Positions 15,074-24,420 of a stretch of DNA of 64,000 nucleotides are shown here, piece after piece; position 1 is the stretch's first letter, and the number at the start of each line of letters is the position of its first letter. The position numbers were made by a program, and so were the translations under genes. The notes beneath the pieces were generated by a model. That model had not been told where the DNA came from and did no database searches. It saw nothing but the letters and a program-made list of their open reading frames with translations. Origin of the DNA: a virus; IMG/VR virus record IMGVR_UViG_3300027782_006468, positions 1 to 64,000 of that record; one strand, 5' to 3'.

Positions 15074-16288
15074 TTATACTTTCCTCCACCAATAATCTAG
15101 TTTTTCTGTGTTCATTCTCACCATGTCGGGATTGTCTATCATTGCTATTTTTGTTTCAAAATTTCCAGATGTAATTTCTTGAATTGCTTCTTTGGCAACT
15201 TTAATTCCTTGATCTTCGTCATTTGTCAATTTGAAAAAATTTGCAATAACTATCTTCTTTTTGTCATAGTCAGTAGTCAAAATAACACGCATTCCTTCCT
15301 GACCATGACCAACTAATTGATCTGCACTCTCGAAAAGTATCCATGGTGTTTTTACCATTGATGCAAGGCGAGTTGATGCTGTGTAAAACTGTATAGTAAA
15401 TTTACATTGAGATAATATTGCCAAAGTAAACTCTAAATCTCTTGCCTCTTGCCTATTTGTAAAATCAACTATTGAATCATCTGGACATGGATATACACTT
15501 TGTTTTTCACCCATCCAAATTGGGTTATATCCCATCGATTTAAGCAAATTGATAAGGCTCTTATAAAATTCAATACTTAAATTTCTTCCATATCGCTTTC
15601 TGTTTCTAGCAAAAATAGCAACAGAATTTTCTCGCATGATAAGTTTCGCTTGTTCCTTCTTGCCTTCGCTTGGTTTTGGCGTTGAAACAAATCTTTTTTT
15701 ACTTACACCCAAATCACCAAACAAAGGCTTCACCAAATTGGTGCTTGAACATTTATCACACTTTGTATCAATGTGATTGTGCGATACAAAATAATTCTTA
15801 CATTCAGTGCAAAAATATTGCACACACAATTGAGCCATAGAACTGCCAGTAACCACACGACCAAATTGACTTAACTTAATTTCAAACTTACTTATATTTC
15901 TTGAATCATTACGAAAAGCATCAGAATATTCACGCAACCATTGGTGGTCTTCATCTAACTCCCAATACTCATCAGCTATCTTACTATAAAGAAATTGTCT
16001 TCCATACCAACCGACCACTATCACATAACAATCTGGATTTGCATGAATTATTTGAGGCAAACAAAAGCATATTCCTATAGTCTCGACTCCAAATTCGTAA
16101 AAAGATGGAACCAACAATATCTTCCTGTTGTCGGTTGGTTTAACTCTATTGGTAAATTTATGAATGTGAAAGTTAAGAGATTCTAACTTTCTTTCTGGTA
16201 TCATTTTAATTCTACTACCAGAAGCATAATCATAAGCTGGTAGTAATTTTAATTTTTTATTGGGAGTTGTTTTGCTATTTGACCACAT
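15074..16288 (-). CDS. GT-B-like glycosyltransferase with zinc-ribbon insertion
   Basis: A 404-residue protein related to its neighbour at 13936. Shared elements are ILLVPSFYEFGVETIG, the 'DEYWELDE' segment, GYNPIWMGEKQS and 'TRLASMVKTPWILFES'. It differs by a four-cysteine insertion, CTECKNYF and CDKCSSTN (about residues 160-190), probably a zinc ribbon between the two Rossmann halves. An AGGTG site supports the ATG at 16288, although it overlaps the small zinc-ribbon gene by 40 bases. Substrates unknown. Confidence 0.55.
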   Translation of the reverse strand: MWSNSKTTPNKKLKLLPAYDYASGSRIKMIPERKLESLNFHIHKFTNRVKPTDNRKILLVPSFYEFGVETIGICFCLPQIIHANPDCYVIVVGWYGRQFLYSKIADEYWELDEDHQWLREYSDAFRNDSRNISKFEIKLSQFGRVVTGSSMAQLCVQYFCTECKNYFVSHNHIDTKCDKCSSTNLVKPLFGDLGVSKKRFVSTPKPSEGKKEQAKLIMRENSVAIFARNRKRYGRNLSIEFYKSLINLLKSMGYNPIWMGEKQSVYPCPDDSIVDFTNRQEARDLEFTLAILSQCKFTIQFYTASTRLASMVKTPWILFESADQLVGHGQEGMRVILTTDYDKKKIVIANFFKLTNDEDQGIKVAKEAIQEITSGNFETKIAMIDNPDMVRMNTEKLDYWWRKV

Positions 16289-16428
16289 TTAGGACACCTA
16301 AATCTTCTGAATTGCTTGCATTTAGTACAAGACTTATATTCAAACAAATCCTTAACTTGTTCTGGCTCATTGTCTACGACTCTTGACCAGCTACATTTGA
16401 CGCATTTTATAATATGTCTGTTAGCCAT
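16249..16428 (-). CDS. Small zinc-ribbon protein, 59 aa
   Basis: A short gene starting MANRHIIKCVKC. It carries three CxxC pairs: CVKC, CTKC and CPKC. Six cysteines in 59 residues strongly suggest zinc binding. The end overlaps the start of the glycosyltransferase that itself has a zinc-ribbon insertion, so the two may be functionally linked. Function unknown. Confidence 0.6.
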   Translation of the reverse strand: MANRHIIKCVKCSWSRVVDNEPEQVKDLFEYKSCTKCKQFRRFRCPKCGQIAKQLPIKN

Positions 16429-16822
16429 ATGTAAACCTATTAGACTTAAGCCAATCTGAAAATTTTATATCTTCTCCATTTTGAGCGAAAATAAAATCAA
16501 TAATGTAAAAGTCAGATGACTTCGAAATGATTATCATCCGAGGTTTTTCTACTTTATTTAAGAAATTAATGATTTTATTTTTCGCAGAAGATTTTATCTT
16601 TAGCGGTGTTTTTCCATAAATACATGATAATTCTCCATTTGAAGTGAAAGAAACTTCAAATGCATCATCGACAATTCTAATGCTTTTAACTTTGTATGAT
16701 TTTCCAAAATTTTCAATAATAGAAGATTTTTTATAATAACCAATACCATTTACAGCACAATAAAGATGAGCAGATATGAGAACAAATAGAATTATCAATA
16801 AAAAATTTCTTTTACTCATCAT
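16421..16822 (-). CDS. Secreted or membrane-anchored protein, 133 aa
   Basis: An N-terminal hydrophobic stretch (NFLLIILFVLISAHLYCAV) forms a signal peptide or anchor, so the rest is probably periplasmic. The C-terminal part is strand-rich and ends KFSDWLKSNRFTYG, slightly like the end of a thermonuclease fold, but without recognisable catalytic residues. Function unknown. The end overlaps the small zinc-ribbon gene by 8 bases. Confidence 0.55.
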   Translation of the reverse strand: MMSKRNFLLIILFVLISAHLYCAVNGIGYYKKSSIIENFGKSYKVKSIRIVDDAFEVSFTSNGELSCIYGKTPLKIKSSAKNKIINFLNKVEKPRMIIISKSSDFYIIDFIFAQNGEDIKFSDWLKSNRFTYG

Positions 16823-16836
16823 ATCCGCATAAGTTT

Positions 16837-17439
16837 TTACTTTTTGGTGTCTATAGTGCTGCCGTTGAGAGAATCGCTCAACTTATCAATTTCTTTAAAC
16901 ATCTTGTCAATTGCAGATTGTGCGCTCTTAGAATCTTTTCCAAGAGTTTCATTTTTCTGCATTTCTGACAACATGGAATGAAGTTTTGATTTGAGTTCAA
17001 TCAAATCATCTAAAAGCTTTCCATTTGTGAAATTGTTTTCTGGCTTAATCTTGTTGTCTTTTCCAATAGTATTTGGATAAACAGGATTGTTTGTATTAGC
17101 CATTTTTTTGCTATAACTCTTGATCTTTTTTTTGCTTGGAGTTTTCTCCTCAGTCAAAAAAACATCAGATTCATCAGATTGATCGGAATAAGAATTATCA
17201 GAATAAGATTCCTTATTAGAAAAAGATGAATCGCCAAGCGTTACCATAACATCTTTCCAATTAGAAATATCTGAATCTGTAATTTCAGTATCTTTTCCTG
17301 TCATCTGACCAAAAAAGTCAACTTCTTTATTGTTGTTATTTGTTTGTTGTTTTGGCTTTACATCATCAAAGATGCCAGCAGCCAAAGCTTTATCCCATTG
17401 TGCGCTTAATTTATCAATATCATCTTTAAAACTAGACAT
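16837..17439 (-). CDS. Hypothetical acidic/Ser-rich protein, 200 aa
   Basis: Begins MSSFKDDIDKLSAQWDKALA. A Ser/Asp-rich centre (SYSDNSYSDQSDESD) probably is unstructured; the C-terminal 60 residues form a predicted coiled coil (LIELKSKLHSMLSEMQKNE). The ATG at 17439 overlaps the stop of the small membrane-protein gene, so the two are coupled. A structural or scaffold-like role is possible; nothing specific is recognised. Confidence 0.55.
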   Translation of the reverse strand: MSSFKDDIDKLSAQWDKALAAGIFDDVKPKQQTNNNNKEVDFFGQMTGKDTEITDSDISNWKDVMVTLGDSSFSNKESYSDNSYSDQSDESDVFLTEEKTPSKKKIKSYSKKMANTNNPVYPNTIGKDNKIKPENNFTNGKLLDDLIELKSKLHSMLSEMQKNETLGKDSKSAQSAIDKMFKEIDKLSDSLNGSTIDTKK

Positions 17440-17560
17440 TCTTTTCACCATTCTTTCTTCCAAGCAGTTTGTCAACCAATTGTTTAACCCAGTCTGGTTG
17501 AGGTAAAAAATTCCATCCTATTATCAATCCAGCCACAAAACACAATATGTAAGTAACCAT
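17432..17560 (-). CDS. Small membrane protein, 42 aa
   Basis: A short frame, MVTYILCFVAGLIIGWNFLP onward, with an AAGGAG ribosome site four bases before the ATG. One transmembrane helix (residues 3-17) and a basic tail. Overlaps the next gene by 8 bases. Holin-like by size and layout, but so are many small membrane proteins. Confidence 0.55.
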   Translation of the reverse strand: MVTYILCFVAGLIIGWNFLPQPDWVKQLVDKLLGRKNGEKNV

Positions 17561-17637
17561 ATGACTCCTTCATGTTTAATTTATATATTGTTTGTTTTTT
17601 GATATTCCCTTACAATTAAATAATAAAGGAGAAAAAA

Positions 17638-18588
17638 ATGCCTCACGATCATATGATTTTTTCTGTAGAAGAATGCGAAAACGCAACACTAATTCCCGAA
17701 AAAAATACAGCAATAATAGCCACATATCAAGGTCCGATAAAACTTCTCATGCTGACACTATTCAGCCTCCTTCTTAGGAGTAATCAAAAATATCTTGAAC
17801 ACATCATAGTTTGCATCAATGGTCCAGACACAAGATGTGGAGACCCATCACTTCAAGACAAAAAACAGAAATTCCTTGAAGAACTAAGAAATATGAAGTG
17901 GGAAAACAAAGACATGCCATTGACCGTCATAAGGGCATGGAGCAGAGTTGGACATAGCCAAGCACTAGAAATGGCAATTCCTTGGGTTCATACAGAATAC
18001 TACACAATCATGCATGATGACATCGTTGTGTTGGAAAATGATTGGTGCGAAGAAGCTAATGAAATATTTAAAGATCCCAAGGTTGCCATTGTACAAAATG
18101 GAGTTCCATATTTTGGAGCATGTGCTGAAATAGTCATGGATAAAACCATGAATTGGATTGAAACGGCACATATGAACTCCACATTCATCATGTGTAAAAA
18201 ATCAATTCTCACAGAATTAGGATGCAGATGGTATGGATATTATATTAAAAAAGATTACAGTATGAAGAATATAAATTATAAAGAATATAAAAACAAAAAT
18301 ATACAGTACAAATCAAATATTGAATTTCCGAAAGAAAATAGCGACTACAATGGTATAAGTTTTGACATAGGATCTTGGGTAATGTACAAAATAAAAAACA
18401 ATAATTACAAAATTGAAATTTTTTCAAATAAAAAAATAGAACATTTTTGGAGTGCCAGTTGGACTCCAGATAAAAATTATCTTGAGAACACGGAAATCCA
18501 ATACAAAAATGTGTTCGAAAGTATTGAAAAAGAAATAAACAACCATCCTCAGTTCGCAGAACTTTACAAAAAATACAATAATTCTTAA
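17638..18588 (+). CDS. Glycosyltransferase-like protein (GT-A, family 2 type)
   Basis: A 316-residue protein. Residues 20-60 form the nucleotide-binding strand-helix (NTAIIATYQGPIKLLMLTL, EHIIVCINGP). The acidic motif is TIMHDDIVVLENDW (about 122-135). The C-terminal 90 residues are Lys/Asn/Tyr-rich. AAAGGAG precedes the ATG. It begins a two-gene plus-strand operon with 18599, whose C-terminal half is a diverged copy of this protein. Confidence 0.7.
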   Translation: MPHDHMIFSVEECENATLIPEKNTAIIATYQGPIKLLMLTLFSLLLRSNQKYLEHIIVCINGPDTRCGDPSLQDKKQKFLEELRNMKWENKDMPLTVIRAWSRVGHSQALEMAIPWVHTEYYTIMHDDIVVLENDWCEEANEIFKDPKVAIVQNGVPYFGACAEIVMDKTMNWIETAHMNSTFIMCKKSILTELGCRWYGYYIKKDYSMKNINYKEYKNKNIQYKSNIEFPKENSDYNGISFDIGSWVMYKIKNNNYKIEIFSNKKIEHFWSASWTPDKNYLENTEIQYKNVFESIEKEINNHPQFAELYKKYNNS

Positions 18589-18598
18589 GGAGTTAAAT

Positions 18599-20254
18599 AT
18601 GCTTACATACATCAAAGAACTTGCCATAATACCACAAGATACATGTGAAAAACTTGCTGTTGTTGTCACATACAACCGTAAAGAATTTGTATCTAAATGG
18701 TTGAAAGCTTGGAACAATGCAGAGCATTATGGCGTTAAACTAGCTGTAATTCATACATTTGAAGGCGATAAACCAAAACAAGATGAAATGGAAAATATAC
18801 TTCAATATAAACCAACCTATTATATTCCAGTACATAATAGCATATTAAGAGATTTTGGACCACTTATGATGGTTCTGAAAAATCTCACAGAACTTCCAAA
18901 TTGGGAATATCTCTTCTGGTTCACAGACGATATGCTTCCGATGAGAAGAACATTCCTTCGTCCTTTTGTTGAAAAAATAATCTCACCAGATGTTGGACTT
19001 GTAGCTCAATGTTATGAACCAAAAACTACATCTGGTGGCGGTGGACACATAAGAACCATAGCCTATGCGACAAAAAGAGAAGTAACCGACAAGCTTAAAC
19101 TTCCAGATCCAAAAATACAAGGTGGAAATTGCGGATTTGCATTTGAATACCACGCAGGAAGCCACATACTAGAACAAGTGACTAATCTAGGATATAGATT
19201 CGAATTAGCACATGGTGGTCTTCCCGATTCTTTAGGCTATCAGCATTGGACTTCATTCCTTGATTGGATGTGGGATTGTCATCTTCTTGGTTCTTGGACA
19301 GAATATTTGGATGTTTATGAAGAACAATTCAAATCAATTCAAAGGATTGAACATGCCTCTGGTAAAATTGAAACTTTACTTTCTATTGGCGAATGCGAAA
19401 AAAGAACTTTAAGTCAAAAAAAATTATCATTTTTGATCGAATCCTCTTATTTTTCATCTTCGTGTGATTTTGTCACTTGTATTGCTTCTATTTTAAACAA
19501 TTTCCCAAACAAATATCTAGAAGAAATAATCATCGGAATTCATGGAAATGATGAAGATGTATTAGATCAAAAACAAATAATTTTACAAGAAATTAAAAAA
19601 AATTGTTCAACCATACCAATCTCTTTTATTCGAACATCTAATGGAACTAAATCATCAATAATAAAAGATCAACTTGTATTGATGTGTAAAAGTGAATCTT
19701 ATGCACTTCTAGATGACACGGTAAAAATTGAAAAAGGAGATTGGGAAAAGCATATGGATAATTTTTTCTCAAATGATAATTTAGCAATTATTTGTTGGCA
19801 AAGAAATAATGCCACGAAACTTAAATGCGAAAATGAAAAAATGCAAATGCCAAGTATATCCGATAAATTCATTATATGTAAAAAACATATAATGAAAGAA
19901 ATTAATGCAAGTTGGGAAGATTATGAAATTGAATTTAAATTTGGAATAAGCAATTTTGTCAGTTATAATAAATTTATACAATGGCATGAAAAAAATAAAA
20001 GTATAATTAGCAGACGACCAGAAGAAGACAAGTATTTTGAAAAAATTGTATTAAAAAGCGGTTCATTTGTAATTGATAAAATTATAAATAACAATTACAC
20101 AATTGATAAAATTGATGCAGAAATGATTGTTGAAATAAAAGAATCAGATTGTGGAATTTTTAGAAACACAGAAATAAACAATAATTTTTTTGTTAATATT
20201 AAAAACATCATTGAGATAGAAAAGTTAAATTCTCAGGAACAAGTAATTTCTTAA
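18599..20254 (+). CDS. Two-domain glycosyltransferase-like protein
   Basis: A 551-residue protein. The first domain (about 1-255) has an intact-looking GT-A layout with WFTDDMLPMRR as the acidic motif. The second (about 265-551) aligns with the neighbouring 316-residue protein: LEEIIIGIHGN corresponds to LEHIIVCINGP, and YALLDDTVKIEKGDW to TIMHDDIVVLENDW. A fusion of a glycosyltransferase with a diverged copy of its neighbour is the simplest reading. AAGGAG precedes the ATG; the end overlaps the convergent gene by 47 bases. Confidence 0.65.
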   Translation: MLTYIKELAIIPQDTCEKLAVVVTYNRKEFVSKWLKAWNNAEHYGVKLAVIHTFEGDKPKQDEMENILQYKPTYYIPVHNSILRDFGPLMMVLKNLTELPNWEYLFWFTDDMLPMRRTFLRPFVEKIISPDVGLVAQCYEPKTTSGGGGHIRTIAYATKREVTDKLKLPDPKIQGGNCGFAFEYHAGSHILEQVTNLGYRFELAHGGLPDSLGYQHWTSFLDWMWDCHLLGSWTEYLDVYEEQFKSIQRIEHASGKIETLLSIGECEKRTLSQKKLSFLIESSYFSSSCDFVTCIASILNNFPNKYLEEIIIGIHGNDEDVLDQKQIILQEIKKNCSTIPISFIRTSNGTKSSIIKDQLVLMCKSESYALLDDTVKIEKGDWEKHMDNFFSNDNLAIICWQRNNATKLKCENEKMQMPSISDKFIICKKHIMKEINASWEDYEIEFKFGISNFVSYNKFIQWHEKNKSIISRRPEEDKYFEKIVLKSGSFVIDKIINNNYTIDKIDAEMIVEIKESDCGIFRNTEINNNFFVNIKNIIEIEKLNSQEQVIS

Positions 20255-20798
20255 GGCTTTCTTCAGTTACAATTACTTCTCCAAATTGTCTGTGCCATCC
20301 TCGTCTCTTGCCCTTATATACAGTATTTCCTTCAAGGAAATACTGTATAGCCTTACGAGTTCTTTCAGCATAAAAGTTGCTATAAAGAGCCTCTTCAAAA
20401 TTATCTAAAGAAATATCATAGGAACTAGAAGATCTCAATAAAATTGTAAATAAGGATCTTCTCATCGTGTATTTCAGCCACCACTTACTTGGCTTTACAT
20501 ACATAATATGTTTTTTTTGAGTAGGACCAAAAATACTTTTTTCTTGAACATTTAAAATCGTTTCTATTTTTTCAAAAAAAGCATTTAGTGATTTATTTCT
20601 TGAGACTGGATGAGCATAAAAAAATAGTTTGGCATTATACATTTGATTGTGCCAAATCTCTCTGCAATGATACCAATTCTTGACAACATATCTTTCGTTT
20701 TTTATTCCATTCGGTTTCCCGAAAGAACCAATAGAAGGACGATATACAGTATCGATTAAAATCATATCACCAATATTATTCGCTTTTTTCTTTGTCAT
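20208..20798 (-). CDS. Hypothetical protein, 196 aa
   Basis: Not recognised. A basic, aromatic-rich protein (KWWLKYTMRRSLFTILLRSSS). The ATG at 20798 is preferred to the TTG just upstream. It overlaps the end of the upstream gene by 23 bases. A perfect 33-bp palindrome lies inside the coding region (see 20317). Confidence 0.55.
   Translation of the reverse strand: MTKKKANNIGDMILIDTVYRPSIGSFGKPNGIKNERYVVKNWYHCREIWHNQMYNAKLFFYAHPVSRNKSLNAFFEKIETILNVQEKSIFGPTQKKHIMYVKPSKWWLKYTMRRSLFTILLRSSSSYDISLDNFEEALYSNFYAERTRKAIQYFLEGNTVYKGKRRGWHRQFGEVIVTEESLKKLLVPENLTFLSQ
20317..20349. repeat. Perfect 33-bp inverted repeat inside a coding region
   Basis: Two 16-base arms, TATACAGTATTTCCTT and its exact reverse complement, are separated by one base. 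The sequence codes for a normal-looking part of the host gene (KAIQYFLEGNTVYKG). The shared core ATATACAGTAT recurs near the start of the same gene at about 20747. No T-run follows on either strand, so it is not a classical terminator. It could be a protein-binding site, an RNA-processing hairpin or chance. Confidence 0.6.
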
Positions 20799-21255
20799 CA
20801 ATGCTATCTACGATTTTTGCTGTTATTTTACACTTTTTATTCGATGCGTCTAAAAACTCATCCATGTTTTTTACATTTATCAATACCCAATGAGGATCAT
20901 TTGAAGGAAAATTTTCTTTTTGTGTATAATAAAAAGATTCCAAAGTATATTTGTAAACCTTTTTTTCAACATCTTCTTTAGTCATTCCATAAACAAGATC
21001 ATCACAAACTTCTCTTACTATACGAATAGATTCCTTTTCTGTGGCACAACCAAGATTCCTCATTACAGAAACAGCTGCTTCTGCTTTGTCTTTATGCAAC
21101 AAATCAATTATATTTTTCTTCATAAGACCATCAATAAATTCAGCAATTGCGGTATACTTTACCATAATCTGACCTTTTTGTGGCTTATGTCTTCTGACAT
21201 CAAAAAAATACTGCTCAAAGTTATTCTCATCAATAATCAATTCTGAATCGCTCAT
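20776..21255 (-). CDS. Hypothetical protein, 159 aa
   Basis: Not recognised. Acidic, mostly helical. It lies one base downstream of the DNA polymerase III alpha C-terminal gene in the same direction, so it is probably co-expressed; a replication accessory role would fit but is inference. Confidence 0.6.
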   Translation of the reverse strand: MSDSELIIDENNFEQYFFDVRRHKPQKGQIMVKYTAIAEFIDGLMKKNIIDLLHKDKAEAAVSVMRNLGCATEKESIRIVREVCDDLVYGMTKEDVEKKVYKYTLESFYYTQKENFPSNDPHWVLINVKNMDEFLDASNKKCKITAKIVDSIDDKEKSE

Positions 21256-21256
21256 A

Positions 21257-23974
21257 TTATTCCTCTAAACACTTTTCAAATTGTTTCAAAACTTCATCAT
21301 CCGTTTGATATTTTTCATCATCAGAGGCAGGGTTTTTCAACACAATAACCCTAAAATCTAACTCCTTAGTTGGATATTTCTGTTGCCATCTTTTGTTTGG
21401 ATCTCTCAGATTCCTTTCTAATGAATACCCATTAAATCCTCCAGATGGCGGAGAAAGCCTCACTCTAAGTAAGTTATCTTTCTTTAATTCTTCTTCCCAT
21501 CTAAAAACATCTTCTTCCCAAAAGAATATTCTGTTTTTTTCTCCCATAGCATCTTCGGCTTCTATAGAGATATAATCTTTTCCATTTTTGGTTTTGTTTT
21601 TTTTTGTAGACAAAACTTTAATCTCGACAGGAACAATGCAATTTTCATGTTCCCGCAAAATTTGAAATGTATACCCCTTAAAATCAGAGCTTTTCTCCAA
21701 GTCATGTTCCCATGCAAATCCATAATATTTCAACTCACAAGATGAAACGCTTCTCAATTCTTTGGCAAATGTTTTATCTATCTGATGATCATCGGAATTG
21801 AAATCAACAAGTTTTGGCAAATCAAAAACCTTAGATTCATCAAACTTTTTAATCGCCCTTTGTCTTCTTGCCCATATTTTTTTCAATTCTTTTAACTTAT
21901 TGTAAGTTTTCTTGACCAACATTTTTTTATAAAATCTTTCAGTCTGAACTTCTACAAAGTCATCAGTGCCTTTGACCTTAATATATTCAACCTCAATTCT
22001 TCTTTCTCCAGTAGTACTTTCGACAATTTTTTCAGTTTCTATGATTTCATCAATATCATATTTTTTCCATTCTGGATCATCGAAAACATTATCGCCAACC
22101 AAATCAGTTAACTTTCTAGATTCTCCAACACAAATTTTAGAAAAATCTTCTTCGTAATTTTCCATGCCGTCTATAAATCTTTTTCTCTTGTCCTCTATTT
22201 TTTTAACAGCAGATTTATAATGTTCGTAAAATTTCCAAAGCGTAATTGGATCAGCATCTTTGAAGCAACGCAATCCAACAAGTGCTTTTAATATGCTAGC
22301 ATCTGTTCCAAACTTAAAAAGAAAATCTTCAAAATTTGCATATGGCTGATTATCAACAATTTTTTTCGCTGGTATTTCTCCTACGCCTTTAATGTTTGAC
22401 AATCCATAATAGATAACATCATCAACAAGAGAAAAGGTTTCTTTAGACTTATTTATATCGACCTTTTCCATCTCAACATCATGCCGTCTTGCCTCTATCT
22501 TGTAGTCCTTTATTTTATCGCTCAATGTTTCGCAGCTAAGAACAGCAGCGTAAAATTCTTGAGGATGATGAGCCTTTAGATATAATAATCGAGAAGAAAC
22601 ATAGGTATAAGCAACGGAATGACTCATATTGAAGCCATATTCTGCGAAAGATTTTATCTGTTCCCACAAGCTCTGAACTTCTTCCTGAGTAGCATCTAGA
22701 TTTTTTTGTCCATTTTCAATAAACATAATTTCATATTTCTTAAAAGCTTCTGCCTTCTTTTTAGAAATAGCTTTTCTTACAACTTCACAATCTCTTAAAG
22801 GAATTTCACCAACAATATTTAAAATTTTCATAATCTGTTCTTGAAAAACCATAACTCCATATGTGTTTCCAAGAATAGGCTCAATCAATGGATGTAAGGT
22901 GTATTCTTCTTCTTCTTTTTTTCTTTTCGTATATCTTTCATGCATTAACATGCCAAGAGGACCGGGGCGATACAAAGCCGTATATGCAACTAAATCTTCA
23001 AATCTATCAACACCACCAGCTTTTACCAATCTTCTTATGCCTTCTGAATCAAATTGAAATATGCATTTCAAATCACCTTCATTTGCCATAGCCAAAGATT
23101 TTTGATCATTTCTCCAAGAAGAAACATCTGTCCAATCAGAGTCATCATTGTTAGCACATATGCTTTTTATATTTTTTCTTTTTTTGACCAATTCGCAACA
23201 TGTAGATATTTGTTTTAAATTAGAAATTACAAGCAAATCAAATTTAACCAAACCTACTGGTTGTAAGTCTTGACCATTAAGACCTTCCACCCAAGCAGAT
23301 GCTTGCGGATTATCTTTTCTTTTTACTAATGGAACCATATCGGACAAAGGAACTGAACTTATAATCAAACCTCCAGCATGTTGACCCATACCTCTATTTC
23401 TATTGATTAACTTGTGTGCTGCCGCAGTTGCTTCGGGATGATCTTCACAATATTTTTTCAATTTTGGATACAATTCCATGGCAGATTCCCATGTCATAAC
23501 ATTCCCATCTTCATCTTTTGAATCAAGATTCTTGGTAAGTTCAAGTATTTCTTCTCTAGGATTGTCATGAACCCGTGCCATATCAATCAAGGCACTCTTC
23601 ATTCCAAAAGTTGTATAGTTGCTAATATTACAAACATATTCTTCACCAAAAGTTTCTAAAGCCCACTTGTTTTTTAAATAATCACGAACTTCAGACAAAT
23701 AATCCACATCAATATCTGGCATATCGCCTTGGACAAATTTTGGATCAACATCGACATTAAAATCATCACATATACCAAGAAGCCAAGGAACAATGATATT
23801 GTTTGTATTTTTAAATTTATTTTTCTCGCTAAATAATTTCAAAAAATATTCAGCTTTTCCTTGAACATCTATTTCTCGAAGCTCCCACTCAAGCCTTTTG
23901 CGATATTTTTCTCCAAGATTTCTTTTGTCGAAAACATGCCACAAACCTTTTTCTAATTTTTGAAAAGCATTCAT
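21257..23974 (-). CDS. dnaE: DNA polymerase III alpha, C-terminal (catalytic aspartate) half
   Basis: A 905-residue protein covering most of C-family polymerase. Residues 20-90 are a degenerate version of the start of the palm (RLEWELREI, AEYFL), lacking GPGRGS. MPDIDVDY carries the first two catalytic Asp; VKFDLL carries the third. QHAGGLII, the fingers (ALYRPGPLG, VFQEQIMKI, FNMSHSVAYTYVSS), a helix-hairpin-helix (NIKGVGEIPAKKI) and an OB-like domain (about 790-850) follow. The PHP domain and GPGRGS are on a separate gene at 37076. GGAG before the ATG at 23974 fixes the start. Overall length with the other half is near a normal DnaE. Confidence 0.9.
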   Translation of the reverse strand: MNAFQKLEKGLWHVFDKRNLGEKYRKRLEWELREIDVQGKAEYFLKLFSEKNKFKNTNNIIVPWLLGICDDFNVDVDPKFVQGDMPDIDVDYLSEVRDYLKNKWALETFGEEYVCNISNYTTFGMKSALIDMARVHDNPREEILELTKNLDSKDEDGNVMTWESAMELYPKLKKYCEDHPEATAAAHKLINRNRGMGQHAGGLIISSVPLSDMVPLVKRKDNPQASAWVEGLNGQDLQPVGLVKFDLLVISNLKQISTCCELVKKRKNIKSICANNDDSDWTDVSSWRNDQKSLAMANEGDLKCIFQFDSEGIRRLVKAGGVDRFEDLVAYTALYRPGPLGMLMHERYTKRKKEEEEYTLHPLIEPILGNTYGVMVFQEQIMKILNIVGEIPLRDCEVVRKAISKKKAEAFKKYEIMFIENGQKNLDATQEEVQSLWEQIKSFAEYGFNMSHSVAYTYVSSRLLYLKAHHPQEFYAAVLSCETLSDKIKDYKIEARRHDVEMEKVDINKSKETFSLVDDVIYYGLSNIKGVGEIPAKKIVDNQPYANFEDFLFKFGTDASILKALVGLRCFKDADPITLWKFYEHYKSAVKKIEDKRKRFIDGMENYEEDFSKICVGESRKLTDLVGDNVFDDPEWKKYDIDEIIETEKIVESTTGERRIEVEYIKVKGTDDFVEVQTERFYKKMLVKKTYNKLKELKKIWARRQRAIKKFDESKVFDLPKLVDFNSDDHQIDKTFAKELRSVSSCELKYYGFAWEHDLEKSSDFKGYTFQILREHENCIVPVEIKVLSTKKNKTKNGKDYISIEAEDAMGEKNRIFFWEEDVFRWEEELKKDNLLRVRLSPPSGGFNGYSLERNLRDPNKRWQQKYPTKELDFRVIVLKNPASDDEKYQTDDEVLKQFEKCLEE

Positions 23975-24048
23975 AAGTAACTCCAAATAAAATGAATTAA
24001 TATTGTATCACGAAATCTAAATAAATCTAGTCAACAAAAGGAGCATAT

Positions 24049-24420
24049 ATGAATTCATCAAAAGAACAGATATTAAAACTTTCTGGTTTGATAAACGAAC
24101 AACAAGCAGAATTGTCAATTGAAGAATTTGCAGAAAAAAGACATGCTGGTGCAGAAAAAATTGCAAATGCCGCAAAAGAAAAAGGTGGCGTTGCATTACT
24201 TACCTATGATCATTTTCATGTCAAATTACCTTATTACAAAAAAACATCAGAAGGAAAATTCAATCGTAAAAAACTTCAAGAAGAATATAAAGAGTTATGC
24301 TCTGAGCTTCATTCCTATATGGATGATATCGCAAGTATAGACCAATCTAAATTTCAAAAATTAGTTGGCAAAATAGAAGTTGTAGGAGAATTGCTTATAA
24401 AAAACAAAAAGAGCCTCTAG
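24049..24420 (+). CDS. Hypothetical protein, 123 aa
   Basis: Not recognised. Begins MNSSKEQILKLSGLINEQQAE, a predominantly helical protein with a histidine-containing middle (LTYDHFHVKLPYYKKTS). AAAGGAG lies 7 bases before the ATG. Its last codons and TAG stop lie in the arm of a terminator hairpin. Confidence 0.65.
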   Translation: MNSSKEQILKLSGLINEQQAELSIEEFAEKRHAGAEKIANAAKEKGGVALLTYDHFHVKLPYYKKTSEGKFNRKKLQEEYKELCSELHSYMDDIASIDQSKFQKLVGKIEVVGELLIKNKKSL

